Notes: generated from the letters alone by a model not told the origin. Positions 44,242 through 54,095 are shown, counted from the stretch's first letter. The stretch is 64,000 nucleotides of DNA from an uncultured Draconibacterium sp. (GCF_963675585.1 NZ_OY776414.1:537001-601000); one strand, 5' to 3'. Program-made: numbers and translations.

Positions 44242-44601
44242 TTAATCTTTAAAAAAAGTGCTATCGTCGTTGTCGTCGTCGTCCAGTTCAATACCTTCCG
44301 GATCGGCATTCTCGTTAATCGGTTTTCGATCGTTTTTATGGTTTAATTCGTGCAACTCTTTTAATTCGCTGTTAAACTTAATCATCTGCTTGTATTCGCG
44401 TTTCAGTTTCCACAACTTCGGAAAAAAGTAGAAGCTCGCAATTAAATAGCCAAGCAAAAGGCAAGTAAGTAATACAATAACAAGCGGTGCGTCTTTTATC
44501 TCCCAAAAAAATACATTGATGGTTATATCCATGGCATTTTGCAGTGTAAAAATGACCAGTAATAGTGCCAAAATCAGAATAATTACAACGATTGCCTGCA
44601 T
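44242..44601 (-). CDS. LapA-domain membrane protein
   Basis: A 119-residue inner-membrane protein with two helices (about 3-20 and 39-62) and the LapA/YciS-type motif QNAMDITINVFFWEIKDAPLVIVLLTCLLLGYLI. A lysine-rich amphipathic stretch follows (KLWKLKREYKQMIKFNSELKELHE), then a strongly acidic tail (IELDDDDNDDS). In Escherichia coli LapA works with LapB to regulate LpxC; the function in Bacteroidota is not shown. It is transcribed separately from lepB, whose terminator lies in between. Confidence 0.75.
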   Translation of the reverse strand: MQAIVVIILILALLLVIFTLQNAMDITINVFFWEIKDAPLVIVLLTCLLLGYLIASFYFFPKLWKLKREYKQMIKFNSELKELHELNHKNDRKPINENADPEGIELDDDDNDDSTFFKD

Positions 44602-44618
44602 ACTCTACAATTTTTGTA

Positions 44619-44654
44619 AATATAAAAAGGATAGCAGTTAACTACTATCCTTTT
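44619..44654 (-). terminator. Terminator of the dapB-lepB operon
   Basis: Minus strand: AAAAGGATAG (44654-44645), 10-base loop, CTATCCTTTT (44634-44625), continued by TATATTT. Ten-bp perfect stem with a T-rich tail. Confidence 0.85.
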
Positions 44655-44758
44655 AACGAATATTTTTTTATTTGATTGTGAGCGATTAGTATTTAGTACA
44701 GAGTACTTTACTATTGATGTTTTAAGTTTAACATCTTTTACTCAAATGCTACATCTTT

Positions 44759-46099
44759 TTATCGCACTTTGGTAAACAATCGTCCAAACCTGATATTTGC
44801 CGGGAAACTTTTGTCTTTATCAAGCGACAACCAAATAAACTTGGCTTTTCCTACCACGTGATCTTCAGGAACAAAACCCCAGTAACGCGAGTCAGCGGAG
44901 TTGTGACGGTTGTCACCCATCATCCAGTAATAATCCATTTTAAAAGTGTACGAGGTAGCTACTTCGCCGTTAATTTTTATAACACCGCCTTTAACTTCCA
45001 AATCGTTTGCTTCGTATATGTCAATTATTCTTTCGTACAAAGGAAGTGTGGTAGTGTTTAACTCAACAGTTGTTCCTTTAGCCGGAACTTTAATTGGACC
45101 AAAATTATCCACATTCCAGTCGAAACTGCCGTGCATTGGGAAAATAGCAGGATCTTTTTTACCCGGAGTATCCAGTGTTTTTTCAACGGAAACAACATTT
45201 GCAAACGCCTCCAGTTTTTTCGCATTTTCATCGGTTAAAGGGAAAATGTACTGCTGGCTCGAATAAACTCCACGATCATCTTCAGCAATGTTTAGTTTAT
45301 CCAAAGCTTTCGGATTTATCGAAGTTCCGTTTGTTTTTACAATGTAATCGTATTGCATTCCGCCAAACTTTTCCTGTGCTTCGCCATTTACAAACAACTG
45401 CCCTTGTACCAGTTTTAATTCGTCGCCGGGTATACCAACGCAGCGTTTAATGTAGTTTTCTCGTTTGTCAACCGGGCGCGAGATAATATCTCCAAAATTG
45501 CGTTTGTCGCTCCAAACCCTGTTTCTGCCATAACTATTTATAAGTTGATAGTAGCTTTGAGTAGGAATTCCCAGGGCAACGGTATCGCCTTCAGGGAAAT
45601 GGAATACTACCACATCGTTGTTTTTGATTTTTGTAAAACCTGCCATGCGGTGATAGGGGCGTTGTATTGCTTCTGAATACGATTTGCCGCCAACTACCGG
45701 CATTGTGTTGTGCACAAATGGAAACGAAATGGGAGTATTAGGCGTTTTTGGTCCGTAAGCAGTTTTACTAACAAACAGATAATCGCCCACCAACATTGAT
45801 TTTTCCATCGATGAGGTTGGTATGGTATACGCTTCGATAAAAAACATACGAATAAAAGAGGCGGCAATTACAGCAAAAATAATAGCATCAACCCATTCAA
45901 CTACTTTTGTTTGTTTTCCATTGGGCGGATTTTTCTTTTTCCAGAATGACCAGTGAACTTTTTCTGTAATGTAAATATCAAAGATTACTGCTAGTCCCAG
46001 AAGCCATAAATAGCTTCCCATCCAAATTACCCAAAGCAGGTAAAGTGTTCCAACAGTAATAAATTTAAACCATTTGTTAGCCAAAATTGAACGTATCAT
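44759..46099 (-). CDS. lepB: Signal peptidase I
   Basis: Removes signal peptides from Sec-exported proteins (EC 3.4.21.89, family S26). The serine nucleophile is Ser97 in PTSSMEKSML and the general base Lys218 in YIKRCVGIPGDEL. Box E is MGDNRHNSADSRYWGFVPEDHVVG near the C-terminus. Two membrane segments are near 18-42 and 72-90. The protein is 446 residues, longer than enterobacterial LepB, mainly because of an insert between box D and box E, as is normal in Bacteroidota. It lies 11 bp after dapB, so the two are co-transcribed. Confidence 0.95.
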   Translation of the reverse strand: MIRSILANKWFKFITVGTLYLLWVIWMGSYLWLLGLAVIFDIYITEKVHWSFWKKKNPPNGKQTKVVEWVDAIIFAVIAASFIRMFFIEAYTIPTSSMEKSMLVGDYLFVSKTAYGPKTPNTPISFPFVHNTMPVVGGKSYSEAIQRPYHRMAGFTKIKNNDVVVFHFPEGDTVALGIPTQSYYQLINSYGRNRVWSDKRNFGDIISRPVDKRENYIKRCVGIPGDELKLVQGQLFVNGEAQEKFGGMQYDYIVKTNGTSINPKALDKLNIAEDDRGVYSSQQYIFPLTDENAKKLEAFANVVSVEKTLDTPGKKDPAIFPMHGSFDWNVDNFGPIKVPAKGTTVELNTTTLPLYERIIDIYEANDLEVKGGVIKINGEVATSYTFKMDYYWMMGDNRHNSADSRYWGFVPEDHVVGKAKFIWLSLDKDKSFPANIRFGRLFTKVR

Positions 46100-46110
46100 T
46101 TAATGTCGTT

Positions 46111-46827
46111 TTATATTTTTAATAAGTCTTTCATGGTAAGAATACCCTTGTTGTTTTGGCAATATTCGGCAGCCAAAACAGCTCCAAAAGCAAAACCTTC
46201 GCGGCTTTTTGCACTGTGGGTAATTTCAATAAAATCAATTTCCGATTCGTATTTAATTGTATGAATACCGGGAACCTGTCCAACACGTTCCGATTTAATA
46301 TTTAATTCGTTTGAAGCAGGAGTTTGGTCGTTTACCCACACGTCTTTTGTTGGAAGTTGTTCCAGAATATCGTCGGCCAAACTTATGGCTGTTCCACTGG
46401 GCGCATCCAGCTTTTGTGTATGGTGCACTTCGGTCATTTCCACGTTGTATTCGCTACGCGGAGCCATTAACTCTGCTAATTTTTTATTGAGCTCGAAAAA
46501 TAAATTTACACCTACCGAAAAGTTACTTCCGTAGAAAAAAGTACCATTCGTGTCGGCACATTTTTTATAAACCTGTTCTTTGTTATCAAGCCAGCCGGTT
46601 GTTCCGCTAACCACCGGAATTCCTGCATCGAAACAAACAGAATAATTATTTATAGCCGAAGCCGGAATCGTAAATTCAATGGCAACATCGCATTTCTGCA
46701 AGTTCTCAACGTTTAAATCTTCCGGGTTTGTGATGTCTATTTTTAGTCCAATTTCGTGGCCACGGGAAACTGCAATCTTTTCAATTTCCTTTCCCATTCT
46801 CCCGTAACCAATTAGTGCGATTTTCAT
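46111..46827 (-). CDS. dapB: 4-hydroxy-tetrahydrodipicolinate reductase
   Basis: Reduces the DapA product in lysine/diaminopimelate synthesis using NAD(P)H (EC 1.17.1.8). The start at 46827 puts the nucleotide-binding loop at residues 6-12 (IGYGRMGKE); the frame is open 11 codons upstream without homology. The catalytic region is EVHHTQKLDAPSGTA, and the E-F-T-I-P substrate-side motif is IEFTIPASA. At 238 residues it is slightly shorter than the enterobacterial enzyme, as in other Bacteroidota. It is the first gene of an operon with lepB, 11 bp apart. Confidence 0.94.
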   Translation of the reverse strand: MKIALIGYGRMGKEIEKIAVSRGHEIGLKIDITNPEDLNVENLQKCDVAIEFTIPASAINNYSVCFDAGIPVVSGTTGWLDNKEQVYKKCADTNGTFFYGSNFSVGVNLFFELNKKLAELMAPRSEYNVEMTEVHHTQKLDAPSGTAISLADDILEQLPTKDVWVNDQTPASNELNIKSERVGQVPGIHTIKYESEIDFIEITHSAKSREGFAFGAVLAAEYCQNNKGILTMKDLLKI

Positions 46828-47020
46828 TTTTGTAATTTTGTCTGAATTAAAACAAGGCACAAAGATAAAATATTACTCAAATCTAACTAGCAGTCTGTCA
46901 AACTTAAAATAAATTCGATGAATACAGTGTTTGTCCTGTTAAACTCCTGTATTTAAAATTGAAAGAAGATGTTGCGCAAGACCATTGAAATTCTCTATTT
47001 TTGAAGCACAATTAGAAAGC

Positions 47021-47854
47021 ATGAAAAATATTAAGCTTGTTGCCACCGACCTTGACGGGACCTTTTTAAAAGACGACCGTACTATTAGTCCCAAAAATCT
47101 GGAGGCTCTGTTTAAACTTGGCGAAAAAAATATTCTCCGGGTGGCGGCAACCGGCCGAAATCTAAAAAAGGTGAGACAGGTTTTAAACAATCATATTCCC
47201 TTCGATTATGTTGTGTTTTCATCGGGAGCCGGAGTTTTTAACTGGAAAGAGCAAAAGCATATTTTCAGTCAGAACATAAAAGAACATTCGGCGCAAAAGC
47301 TGCTCAATCATTTTATTCATCGCAAGGTTAACTTTCATGCGTTTTACCCGGTGCCCGATAATCACAAACATTATTATTTCAGAGGAAATACGGATTGTGA
47401 AGAGTTTGAGCGCTATTTTGAATACAACAAAGCGCACGCAGTGGAATTAAATGTTGATGATTTGCCCAATTCAGAATTGTGTCAATTCCTGGTAATTATT
47501 CGCGAAAACGAAGATCTTTTCTCTCATTTAAAAGCTGAAATTGAGAGTTTATGTCCTGAAATAAGAGTGATACGAGCTTCTTCGCCGCTAACAAAAGGCT
47601 ACATTTGGATCGAGGTTTTTCATCATTCAGTTTCAAAAGGAAATGGGATAGACGAAATTTGCAAACGAACCGGAATCAAACAAACGGAAACCATGGGGTT
47701 GGGAAACGACTACAACGATTTTGATTTGCTTGATTATACGGCACATTCGTTTTTAACAGAAAATGCTCCCCACGAAATAAAAAATAAATACAAACTGGTA
47801 CCTTCCAACGAAGACGACGCTTTTGCAGTTTCTGTTGAATCATTATTGGTTTAA
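47021..47854 (+). CDS. HAD-superfamily phosphatase, Cof type
   Basis: A 277-residue hydrolase from the ATG at 47021 (MKNIKLVATDLDGTFL). Motif I is DLDGT (Asp10 nucleophile, Asp12 acid/base). Motif II is in VAATGRN, motif III around a lysine before the cap, and motif IV is GLGNDYNDFDLLDY. The cap domain of type C2 lies at about 85-190. Cof-type phosphatases act on a range of sugar phosphates and pyridoxal phosphate. The gene is divergent from dapB, so the promoter lies in the 193-bp gap before it. Confidence 0.9.
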   Translation: MKNIKLVATDLDGTFLKDDRTISPKNLEALFKLGEKNILRVAATGRNLKKVRQVLNNHIPFDYVVFSSGAGVFNWKEQKHIFSQNIKEHSAQKLLNHFIHRKVNFHAFYPVPDNHKHYYFRGNTDCEEFERYFEYNKAHAVELNVDDLPNSELCQFLVIIRENEDLFSHLKAEIESLCPEIRVIRASSPLTKGYIWIEVFHHSVSKGNGIDEICKRTGIKQTETMGLGNDYNDFDLLDYTAHSFLTENAPHEIKNKYKLVPSNEDDAFAVSVESLLV

Positions 47855-47946
47855 ATTTATAATTTAGCTTGTGTAAAAATTTAAAATGTAGGATGATATT
47901 TTTGTAGGGCTTACAATTTTTATCCAATTAACATTGCTTCTTATTT

Positions 47947-48558
47947 ATGAAATTGAATTCACCACTTTTTGTACTGCTTCGGATACTTTGTTACGGTTTA
48001 TTGTTGTTTGGTATAGCCGAAGGAATATTTTTTGATGCGGCACATCCGATGGAAGAAGGTTATTTTGGCGAGATAACATTTACCGAAATAGGGCAGGAAA
48101 TTATTCTGTTTGTGTTGTTTATTGCCTATTTGTTTATTGGTGCAAAGTGGAAAGAGATTCGGGTAATTTCCAATTTTGTAGCTCTTTTTTTTCTGATGGC
48201 TTTTATTCGCGAGTTCAACTTTTTGCTTAGCGGCTGGATTTATCCGGTGCTTGTTGTTTTTGCCATAATGGGGTACTTGTTTGTGCGCGATTTCAAAAAA
48301 ATAAATCAGTCATCGCAGGCATTTTTCAGCCAGCCGGCTTCATCGTGGTTTATATCCGGCTTTTTAATTACGCTGGTTTTTAGCCGACTGTTTGGCCGTT
48401 CAAAATTCTGGCGCCTCCTGTACGAACCGGAAACCTATCGTTTGGCAAAGGCAGCTACAGAAGAAGGACTTGAGTTGCTTGGCGATACCTTAATGTTGAT
48501 TTCTGCCATTGAGTTTTTTCTGTTTTATTATTTCGAAAAAAGAAAGGCTCAAGAATAG
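47947..48558 (+). CDS. Multi-pass membrane protein, unknown
   Basis: A 203-residue hydrophobic protein with about six membrane helices (10-26, 46-66, 72-92, 96-112, 132-150, 172-195). Between helices 5 and 6 is a conserved-looking polar stretch, SRLFGRSKFWRLLYEPETYRLAKAATEEGLELLG. No family is recognised. It lies between the HAD phosphatase and the glycosyltransferase, 61 bp before the latter, so the two may be co-transcribed. Confidence 0.65.
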   Translation: MKLNSPLFVLLRILCYGLLLFGIAEGIFFDAAHPMEEGYFGEITFTEIGQEIILFVLFIAYLFIGAKWKEIRVISNFVALFFLMAFIREFNFLLSGWIYPVLVVFAIMGYLFVRDFKKINQSSQAFFSQPASSWFISGFLITLVFSRLFGRSKFWRLLYEPETYRLAKAATEEGLELLGDTLMLISAIEFFLFYYFEKRKAQE

Positions 48559-48619
48559 AATGTGACTATGAAATACCGAAGCTACAATCGGCAGTTTACT
48601 AATTTTACAATTTAAGTTG

Positions 48620-49501
48620 ATGAAAGTTTGTGGATTTACCTTTATTAAGAATGCCGAAAAATTCGATTTTCCCATTGTTGAAGCCATAACTTCGGTACTT
48701 CCCATTTGCGACCATTTTGTGGTGGCAGTGGGAAATTCTACGGACGGCACCCGAAAAATAATTGAAAATATTGCACCCGGAAAACTTACAATTATCGATA
48801 CCGTTTGGGATGATTCGCTAAAAAGCGGCGGTGTTGTTTATGCTTCCGAAACCGACAAGGCCTTCGACGCCATTCCTGCTGATTACGACTGGTGTTTTTA
48901 TATTCAGGGCGACGAAGTGGTGCACGAAAAATATTTGCCCGAAATAAAAGCTGCGATGCAAAACAACTTGGCTAAAAAGGAAGTGGAAGGGCTTCTGTTT
49001 AATTACAAACACTTTTTTGGGACCTACGATTATGTGGGCGATTGCAGACATTGGTACCGAAAAGAAATCCGAGTTATCAGGAACGACAAAAACATACGCT
49101 CCTACAAAGATGCGCAGGGATTTAGAAAGAACAACGAGAAATTAGATGTGCTTCCAGTTGATGTCGAAATTTACCACTATGGTTGGGTGCGCCCGCCAAA
49201 ATACATGCAGGAAAAAATTAATTCGGTAAAGGCATATTACAAAGGAATATCGGAGGAAGAAGCCGGTAAAATTGCTTCGCAGCAGGAATTTGATTACGGT
49301 ACCGAATACGATGCCCTTGCAAAATTTGAAGGAACGCACCCTGCAGTAATGAAAAAGCGTATTGAGCGTTTAAACTGGAAGGTAGAGGTTGATCTCAAAA
49401 AAGTAAATATGAATTTGAAATACTGGTTTTTGTATAAAATTGAGAAACTTTTTGGTTTGCGTTTGTTTGAATACCGGAATTATAAAATACTAAAACCTTA
49501 A
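48620..49501 (+). CDS. Family-2-like glycosyltransferase
   Basis: A 293-residue cytoplasmic glycosyltransferase of GT-A fold. It starts with the nucleotide-binding strand VCGFTFIKNAEKFDFPIVEAI and VVAVGNSTDGT, a variant of the usual SDGSTD. The metal-binding position is in YIQGDEVVHE (GDE in place of DxD). The ATG at 48620 is used; the preceding TTG is less likely. A basic, hydrophobic C-terminus (KYWFLYKIEKLFGLRLFEYRNYK) could touch the membrane. A role in cell-surface glycan or LPS-core synthesis is plausible but not shown; no other glycan genes are adjacent except the nucleotidyltransferase at 49752. Confidence 0.75.
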   Translation: MKVCGFTFIKNAEKFDFPIVEAITSVLPICDHFVVAVGNSTDGTRKIIENIAPGKLTIIDTVWDDSLKSGGVVYASETDKAFDAIPADYDWCFYIQGDEVVHEKYLPEIKAAMQNNLAKKEVEGLLFNYKHFFGTYDYVGDCRHWYRKEIRVIRNDKNIRSYKDAQGFRKNNEKLDVLPVDVEIYHYGWVRPPKYMQEKINSVKAYYKGISEEEAGKIASQQEFDYGTEYDALAKFEGTHPAVMKKRIERLNWKVEVDLKKVNMNLKYWFLYKIEKLFGLRLFEYRNYKILKP

Positions 49502-49603
49502 TTTTTATCTCATTTCTATCCCTCTAATGTTGGAGAGAGAATTGTAAAAGTGGAGTAGGAGAGCCACAGGTTTCTCAATTGTTCCTTCTTCTCATGATAA
49601 ATT

Positions 49604-49691
49604 TGATTCCAGGCCTTGAAACAAGTTCAAGGTGACGCTCTAAACTTCGTCTGAAAACTGTTTGAAACGTCATGCTGAACTTGTTTCAGCA
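49604..49691. repeat. REP-like CTTGAA/TGCTGAA palindromes
   Basis: Two small palindromes in one gap: CTTGAA-ACAAG-TTCAAG near 49615-49631 and TGCTGAA-CTTGT-TTCAGCA at 49673-49691, the latter in the word GTCATGCTGAACTTGTTTCAGCATCT. A diverged copy is at 50537-50553. Such words are interspersed in many Bacteroidota genomes and often act as bidirectional terminators. Confidence 0.6.
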
Positions 49692-49751
49692 TCTCTGTCA
49701 TTGTCTTATCATACCCAATCAAAATTTCAGTGAATTCTCGAAATGACCGTG

Positions 49752-50471
49752 TTATTTAAACCGCGCACGTGCTTCTGCCAGCTGTTCCGGTTTTCCCACA
49801 TCAATCCACGAATCAGAAGTATCGAAATACGCTTTTATATTACGTGTTTTTGCCAATTCCAAATAAACCTTCACAATCGAAAAACGATCTTCATCCGGCA
49901 TCAATTTTAACAATTCGGGTTGAACGATATGAATGCCGCTAAAAGCTATTTCTGTGGCCGTTTCAAATGTATCGGGTTTTGCAATTATCGTTTCGCCCGT
50001 TTTTTTATTCAGCCAACCTACCAGATTTTTCTCTTCGTCGAATTTGAAATACCGCTGGGTTTCACGCTTCCGGACAACCAAGGTTGCCAGCGCTCCCGAA
50101 TTCAAATGAGTACGTTTTAAATCATTTAAATCAATGTTGCTTAAAATATCAACGTTATAAATTAAAATGGGAGAGTCATCGGAAAAAAACGAGCCTGCTT
50201 TTTTTAATCCGCCACCGGTTTCAAGTAGTTTTTCCGATTCGTTTGATATAAGAACAGGAATTCCCCAGTCTTTACTTTCAATAAAATCGATAATCAATCC
50301 TGCAAAATGATGCACATTGACCACAATTTTCTGAACACCTTCAGCTTTTAATTTGTCGATTGCACGTTCGAGCAATGTTTTACCACCTATCTGAACCAGG
50401 GCTTTGGGCTTGCTGGCAGTTTCGTTTTGTAAACGAGTTCCCAATCCGGCGGCAAATAACATGGCTTGCAT
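49752..50471 (-). CDS. Sugar nucleotidyltransferase (MurU/ManC-like)
   Basis: A 239-residue NTP-transferase of the Rossmann-like nucleotidyltransferase family. The signature LFAAGLGTRL with the KPKALVQIGGKTLLERAI loop binds the nucleotide. Other motifs are NVHHFA, ETGGGLKKA, ILIYNVDIL (metal aspartate) and IDVGKPEQL at the end. The length and motifs match the N-acetylmuramate/mannose-1-phosphate type (MurU-like) rather than larger glucose-1-phosphate enzymes. It would activate a sugar-1-phosphate, possibly for cell-wall recycling. The substrate is not certain. Confidence 0.85.
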   Translation of the reverse strand: MQAMLFAAGLGTRLQNETASKPKALVQIGGKTLLERAIDKLKAEGVQKIVVNVHHFAGLIIDFIESKDWGIPVLISNESEKLLETGGGLKKAGSFFSDDSPILIYNVDILSNIDLNDLKRTHLNSGALATLVVRKRETQRYFKFDEEKNLVGWLNKKTGETIIAKPDTFETATEIAFSGIHIVQPELLKLMPDEDRFSIVKVYLELAKTRNIKAYFDTSDSWIDVGKPEQLAEARARFK

Positions 50472-50536
50472 ACAATCGATTTTTAAGTTATTGATAAAAG
50501 TACTTCTACTATTAATCTCAAAGTGTTGACCGTCAC

Positions 50537-50553
50537 GCTGAATTTAGTTCAGC
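50537..50553. repeat. REP-like GCTGAA palindrome, second copy
   Basis: GCTGAA (50537-50542), TTTAG, TTCAGC (50548-50553), preceded by GACCGTCAC. It is related to the element at 49673-49691; together the two bracket the nucleotidyltransferase gene. Confidence 0.5.
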
Positions 50554-50606
50554 ATCTTTAAACCAGAGAATCAGTAACCAGTCACTAAAATGAAGCACGA
50601 AATTGA

Positions 50607-51050
50607 CTAGCGTATCCGGTCGAGGCTTCTTACCAAAGCTTCATCTTTCCCAATTGCACGAATGGCCAGCCAGTCGAGTATTACACAAACAACAGGCAGT
50701 GCCACGGCAACTTTAAAAGCCACTTTTACTTCTTCAAAACTGGCATAAGTGAAATAAAAGAACATACCAAATAAACCCAGAAGCAAGATCATTGTAAAAC
50801 CCAAAACACGCATCTGAAGAATACGCTTTTTATATAAAAAGATGGCTACAAAATGCAACACGGTTATCAATCCGATAAAAATGGTAATCGGGAGTCCGTT
50901 TATGATAAGCGCCTGGTCCTTTAAAATTCCGAAAGCATTAAAAATATGCAGTTCGTCGTTCACAATAATGTCGGCAAATTTTTGTACGTATAACGAACCT
51001 GTAAGTAGGCCGGCTACCAGAATAAATATGGTCTGAATTCTTTGAATCAT
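50607..51050 (-). CDS. DUF4293 membrane protein
   Basis: A 147-residue protein with four membrane helices (about 6-24, 50-66, 76-96, 112-132). The N-terminus MIQRIQTIFILVAGLLTGSL and the basic C-terminus with RAIGKDEALVRSLDRIR are diagnostic of DUF4293, found across Bacteroidota. The start at 51050 is preferred to an upstream in-frame start at 51101, which would add a non-homologous basic stretch. Function is unknown. It is divergent from sucA. Confidence 0.85.
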   Translation of the reverse strand: MIQRIQTIFILVAGLLTGSLYVQKFADIIVNDELHIFNAFGILKDQALIINGLPITIFIGLITVLHFVAIFLYKKRILQMRVLGFTMILLLGLFGMFFYFTYASFEEVKVAFKVAVALPVVCVILDWLAIRAIGKDEALVRSLDRIR

Positions 51051-51231
51051 TGTCGTAATTTTTTTGCAAAAATAGGTTTTCCTGATGTTTCTCAAAATCA
51101 AAATCGAAACAGATGCTAAAAAATGTAAATGAAACCCTAACTTTATGTTGAAAAAATCAAGGTTTCAGGTAAACAATAAAAAGCAAATGTTGTTTCTTGA
51201 GTATTATTTAAAAGTTAATTAAAAATCAACG

Positions 51232-53964
51232 ATGGATAAATTTTCGTCTGTGGGAAACCAGGAACTTGAGGCGATAGAAGACCTTTACCAATCTTATTTA
51301 GAGAATCCGGAATCGGTGGACAAAAGCTGGCAGCAATTCTTTGCCGGATTTGAGTTAGCACAAAAACATTATCCGGAAAAGGCATCTCCTGTAAAGTTAG
51401 ACAATATTGACAAAGAGTTTGCAATTCTGAATTTGATACACGGATATCGTCAACGTGGTCATTTATTTACAAAAACCAATCCGGTGCGAGCCCGGCGAAC
51501 CTACTCGCCAACACTCGATATCGTAAATTTTGGTTTGGAACAAAAAGATTTGGAAACCACTTTTCAGGCCGGTAACGAAATCGGAATTGGCCCGGCAAAA
51601 TTAAAAGATATAGTAGCACATTTAGAAGCTACTTATTGCCGTTCGGTGGGTGTTGAATATGTTTATATGCGTCATCCTGAAGTGGTACAGTGGCTGCGCC
51701 AACGAATGGAAAGCACCCAGAACTCTGAAACGTACTCCGACGAAAAGCGGAAACATTTCTTTTATCATTTAAAGCTTGCGGTAGGATTCGAAAACTTTAT
51801 TCATAAAAAATTTGTTGGGCAAAAACGTTTCTCGCTTGAAGGAGCCGAAGCCATAATTCCTGCTTTAGATGCGGTAATTGAAAAAGGTGCCGAACTGGGT
51901 ATGGAAGAGTTTATTATGGGAATGGCACACCGCGGTCGCCTGAATATTTTGGCCAACATTCTGGAAAAACCGTATCAGAATATTTTTAAAGAATTTTACG
52001 GGAAAGAATACGAAGACGATATTACACAGGGTGATGTGAAGTACCACCTGGGCTACGAAAACGAAGTGGTAACCGACTTTAATAAAAAGGTAAAGCTAAA
52101 GTTGTTGCCAAATCCATCGCATTTGGAGACAGTTGCTCCAATTGTTGAAGGGATGGTACGTTCGCAAATTGAATCGCAATACGAACGTAATTACGATAAA
52201 GCCGCTGCCATTGTTATTCATGGCGATGCTGCCATTGCTACACAGGGAGTAGTTTACGAAACCACTCAAATGTCGCAGTTGCCTGGCTACAAAACAGGAG
52301 GTACCATTCATCTGGTAATAAACAACCAGGTTGGATTTACCACTCCGTATACCGAAGCACGGTCGAGTACCTATTGTACCGACGTGGCAAAAGTTACGCG
52401 GTCACCCGTTTTCCATGTAAATGGCGACGATGTGGAAGCATTGATTTGGACCGTAAAACTGGCCATGGAATTCCGTCAGAAATTTCATTCGGATGTGTTT
52501 ATCGATATTTTGTGTTACCGCAAATACGGGCACAACGAAGGCGACGAACCTCGTTTTACTCAACCCATGCTTTACAAAGCAATTGCAAAACATAAAAACC
52601 CGCGCGACATTTATGCCGATAAATTGAACGTGCTTGGAATTATGACACTCGAAGAATCGAGGCAGGAAGTAAAAAAGTTCGACCAGTTTCTGGAAGGAAA
52701 ATACACCGAGTCGGAAAAAATTGATAAGCTGCAGATTCGTAAGTTCCTGTTGAACGAGTACAAAGATTTTGATATGCCGAACAAAGCCAGTTTTAATGAG
52801 TCGCCCGAAACCGGGGTAGGCGAAGAAACGGTTCGTTCGATAGCTGAAAAAATCAATACGCTGCCGCCGGAATTGCCTTTCTTTAAGAAAGTGAATCGTA
52901 TTATTTCCGACCGGAAAATGATGATTCATGACGATCGTTTGGATTGGGCAATGGCCGAGTTGCTGGCTTATGGTACCTTGGTTGCCGAAGGTCACCCGGT
53001 GCGATTAAGCGGACAGGACAGCGAACGCGGAACATTTGCTCACCGCCATGCCGCTTTTACCGTTGAAGGAACCGAAATGAAGTATTTCCCGCTAAAACAT
53101 ATTTCAGAAGATCAGGCACGATTTAAAGTATATAATTCCTTGTTATCGGAGTACGCTGTGCTTGGGTTTGAATACGGATATTCAATGGCTCAGCCCAATG
53201 GTTTAACCATATGGGAAGCACAGTTTGGCGATTTCCATAATGTGGCGCAGGTAGTTATCGATCAGTACATCACTTCCGCTTTCGAAAAGTGGGGATTGAT
53301 GAACGGGCTGGTACTGTATTTGCCGCACGGATACGAAGGGCAGGGGCCGGAGCATTCAAGTGCACGTATCGAACGTTTTCTTGAACTGGCTGCCAACAAT
53401 AACATTCAGGTGGCCATACCGACAACACCGGCCAATATGTTCCATTTACTAAGGCGTCAGGTAAAAATGAATATGCGTTTGCCATTGGTTATTTTTACGC
53501 CGAAAAGTTTGTTGCGTCATCCGCAGGTACAATCAAAAGTGGAAGATTTGGCAAGCGGTGGTTTTAAGGAAATTATTGATGATAAAACAGCAAAAGCCAG
53601 TGCCGTTAAAAAAGTGATTTTTACATCGGGCAGACTGTATTACGATCTTGAAAAATACAAGGTTGAAAACGGAATTACAAATGTTGCTGTTGTTCGAATG
53701 GAACAGATTTTTCCGATTCCAAACAAACAAATCAACGAGATTCTGAAAAAATACAACAAATCAAGCGAGTTGATCTGGGCGCAGGACGAACCTGAAAATA
53801 TGGGGGCATGGCCATTTATTCACCGTAAATTGGGATGCCTTGGATTTAAAGTGGTTTCGCGGCCTGAAAGCGCAAGCCCGGCAGCCGGATTAATGGAGAA
53901 ACACAAACAAAGTCTGGATTTAATACTCCACACTGCTTTTAAACAAAAAGAGCTGGCAGTATAA
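51232..53964 (+). CDS. sucA: 2-oxoglutarate dehydrogenase E1 component
   Basis: The thiamine-diphosphate-dependent E1 decarboxylase of the 2-oxoglutarate dehydrogenase complex (EC 1.2.4.2). The 910 residues carry the N-terminal E2-binding helix (LEAIEDLYQSYLENPESV), the ThDP/Mg loop (GDAAIATQGVVYETTQMSQL), and the transketolase-like pyrimidine domain with GQDSERGTFAHRHA. The signature end is QDEPENMGAWPFI. The length equals that of Bacteroidota/proteobacterial SucA. sucB follows 131 bp later, with low-complexity words in the gap. E3 (lipoamide dehydrogenase) is not in the window. Confidence 0.97.
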   Translation: MDKFSSVGNQELEAIEDLYQSYLENPESVDKSWQQFFAGFELAQKHYPEKASPVKLDNIDKEFAILNLIHGYRQRGHLFTKTNPVRARRTYSPTLDIVNFGLEQKDLETTFQAGNEIGIGPAKLKDIVAHLEATYCRSVGVEYVYMRHPEVVQWLRQRMESTQNSETYSDEKRKHFFYHLKLAVGFENFIHKKFVGQKRFSLEGAEAIIPALDAVIEKGAELGMEEFIMGMAHRGRLNILANILEKPYQNIFKEFYGKEYEDDITQGDVKYHLGYENEVVTDFNKKVKLKLLPNPSHLETVAPIVEGMVRSQIESQYERNYDKAAAIVIHGDAAIATQGVVYETTQMSQLPGYKTGGTIHLVINNQVGFTTPYTEARSSTYCTDVAKVTRSPVFHVNGDDVEALIWTVKLAMEFRQKFHSDVFIDILCYRKYGHNEGDEPRFTQPMLYKAIAKHKNPRDIYADKLNVLGIMTLEESRQEVKKFDQFLEGKYTESEKIDKLQIRKFLLNEYKDFDMPNKASFNESPETGVGEETVRSIAEKINTLPPELPFFKKVNRIISDRKMMIHDDRLDWAMAELLAYGTLVAEGHPVRLSGQDSERGTFAHRHAAFTVEGTEMKYFPLKHISEDQARFKVYNSLLSEYAVLGFEYGYSMAQPNGLTIWEAQFGDFHNVAQVVIDQYITSAFEKWGLMNGLVLYLPHGYEGQGPEHSSARIERFLELAANNNIQVAIPTTPANMFHLLRRQVKMNMRLPLVIFTPKSLLRHPQVQSKVEDLASGGFKEIIDDKTAKASAVKKVIFTSGRLYYDLEKYKVENGITNVAVVRMEQIFPIPNKQINEILKKYNKSSELIWAQDEPENMGAWPFIHRKLGCLGFKVVSRPESASPAAGLMEKHKQSLDLILHTAFKQKELAV

Positions 53965-54095
53965 TTAATGTAAATAGAAAGTTTGGAAATGATGAAACTT
54001 CGGTCTTCCGATTTCTGACTTCCTGCTTAATAACAATAAATTGAAGAATTCCTGTATATTCACAAATCAAAGGCATTCAAAGAAATAAAAACGTC

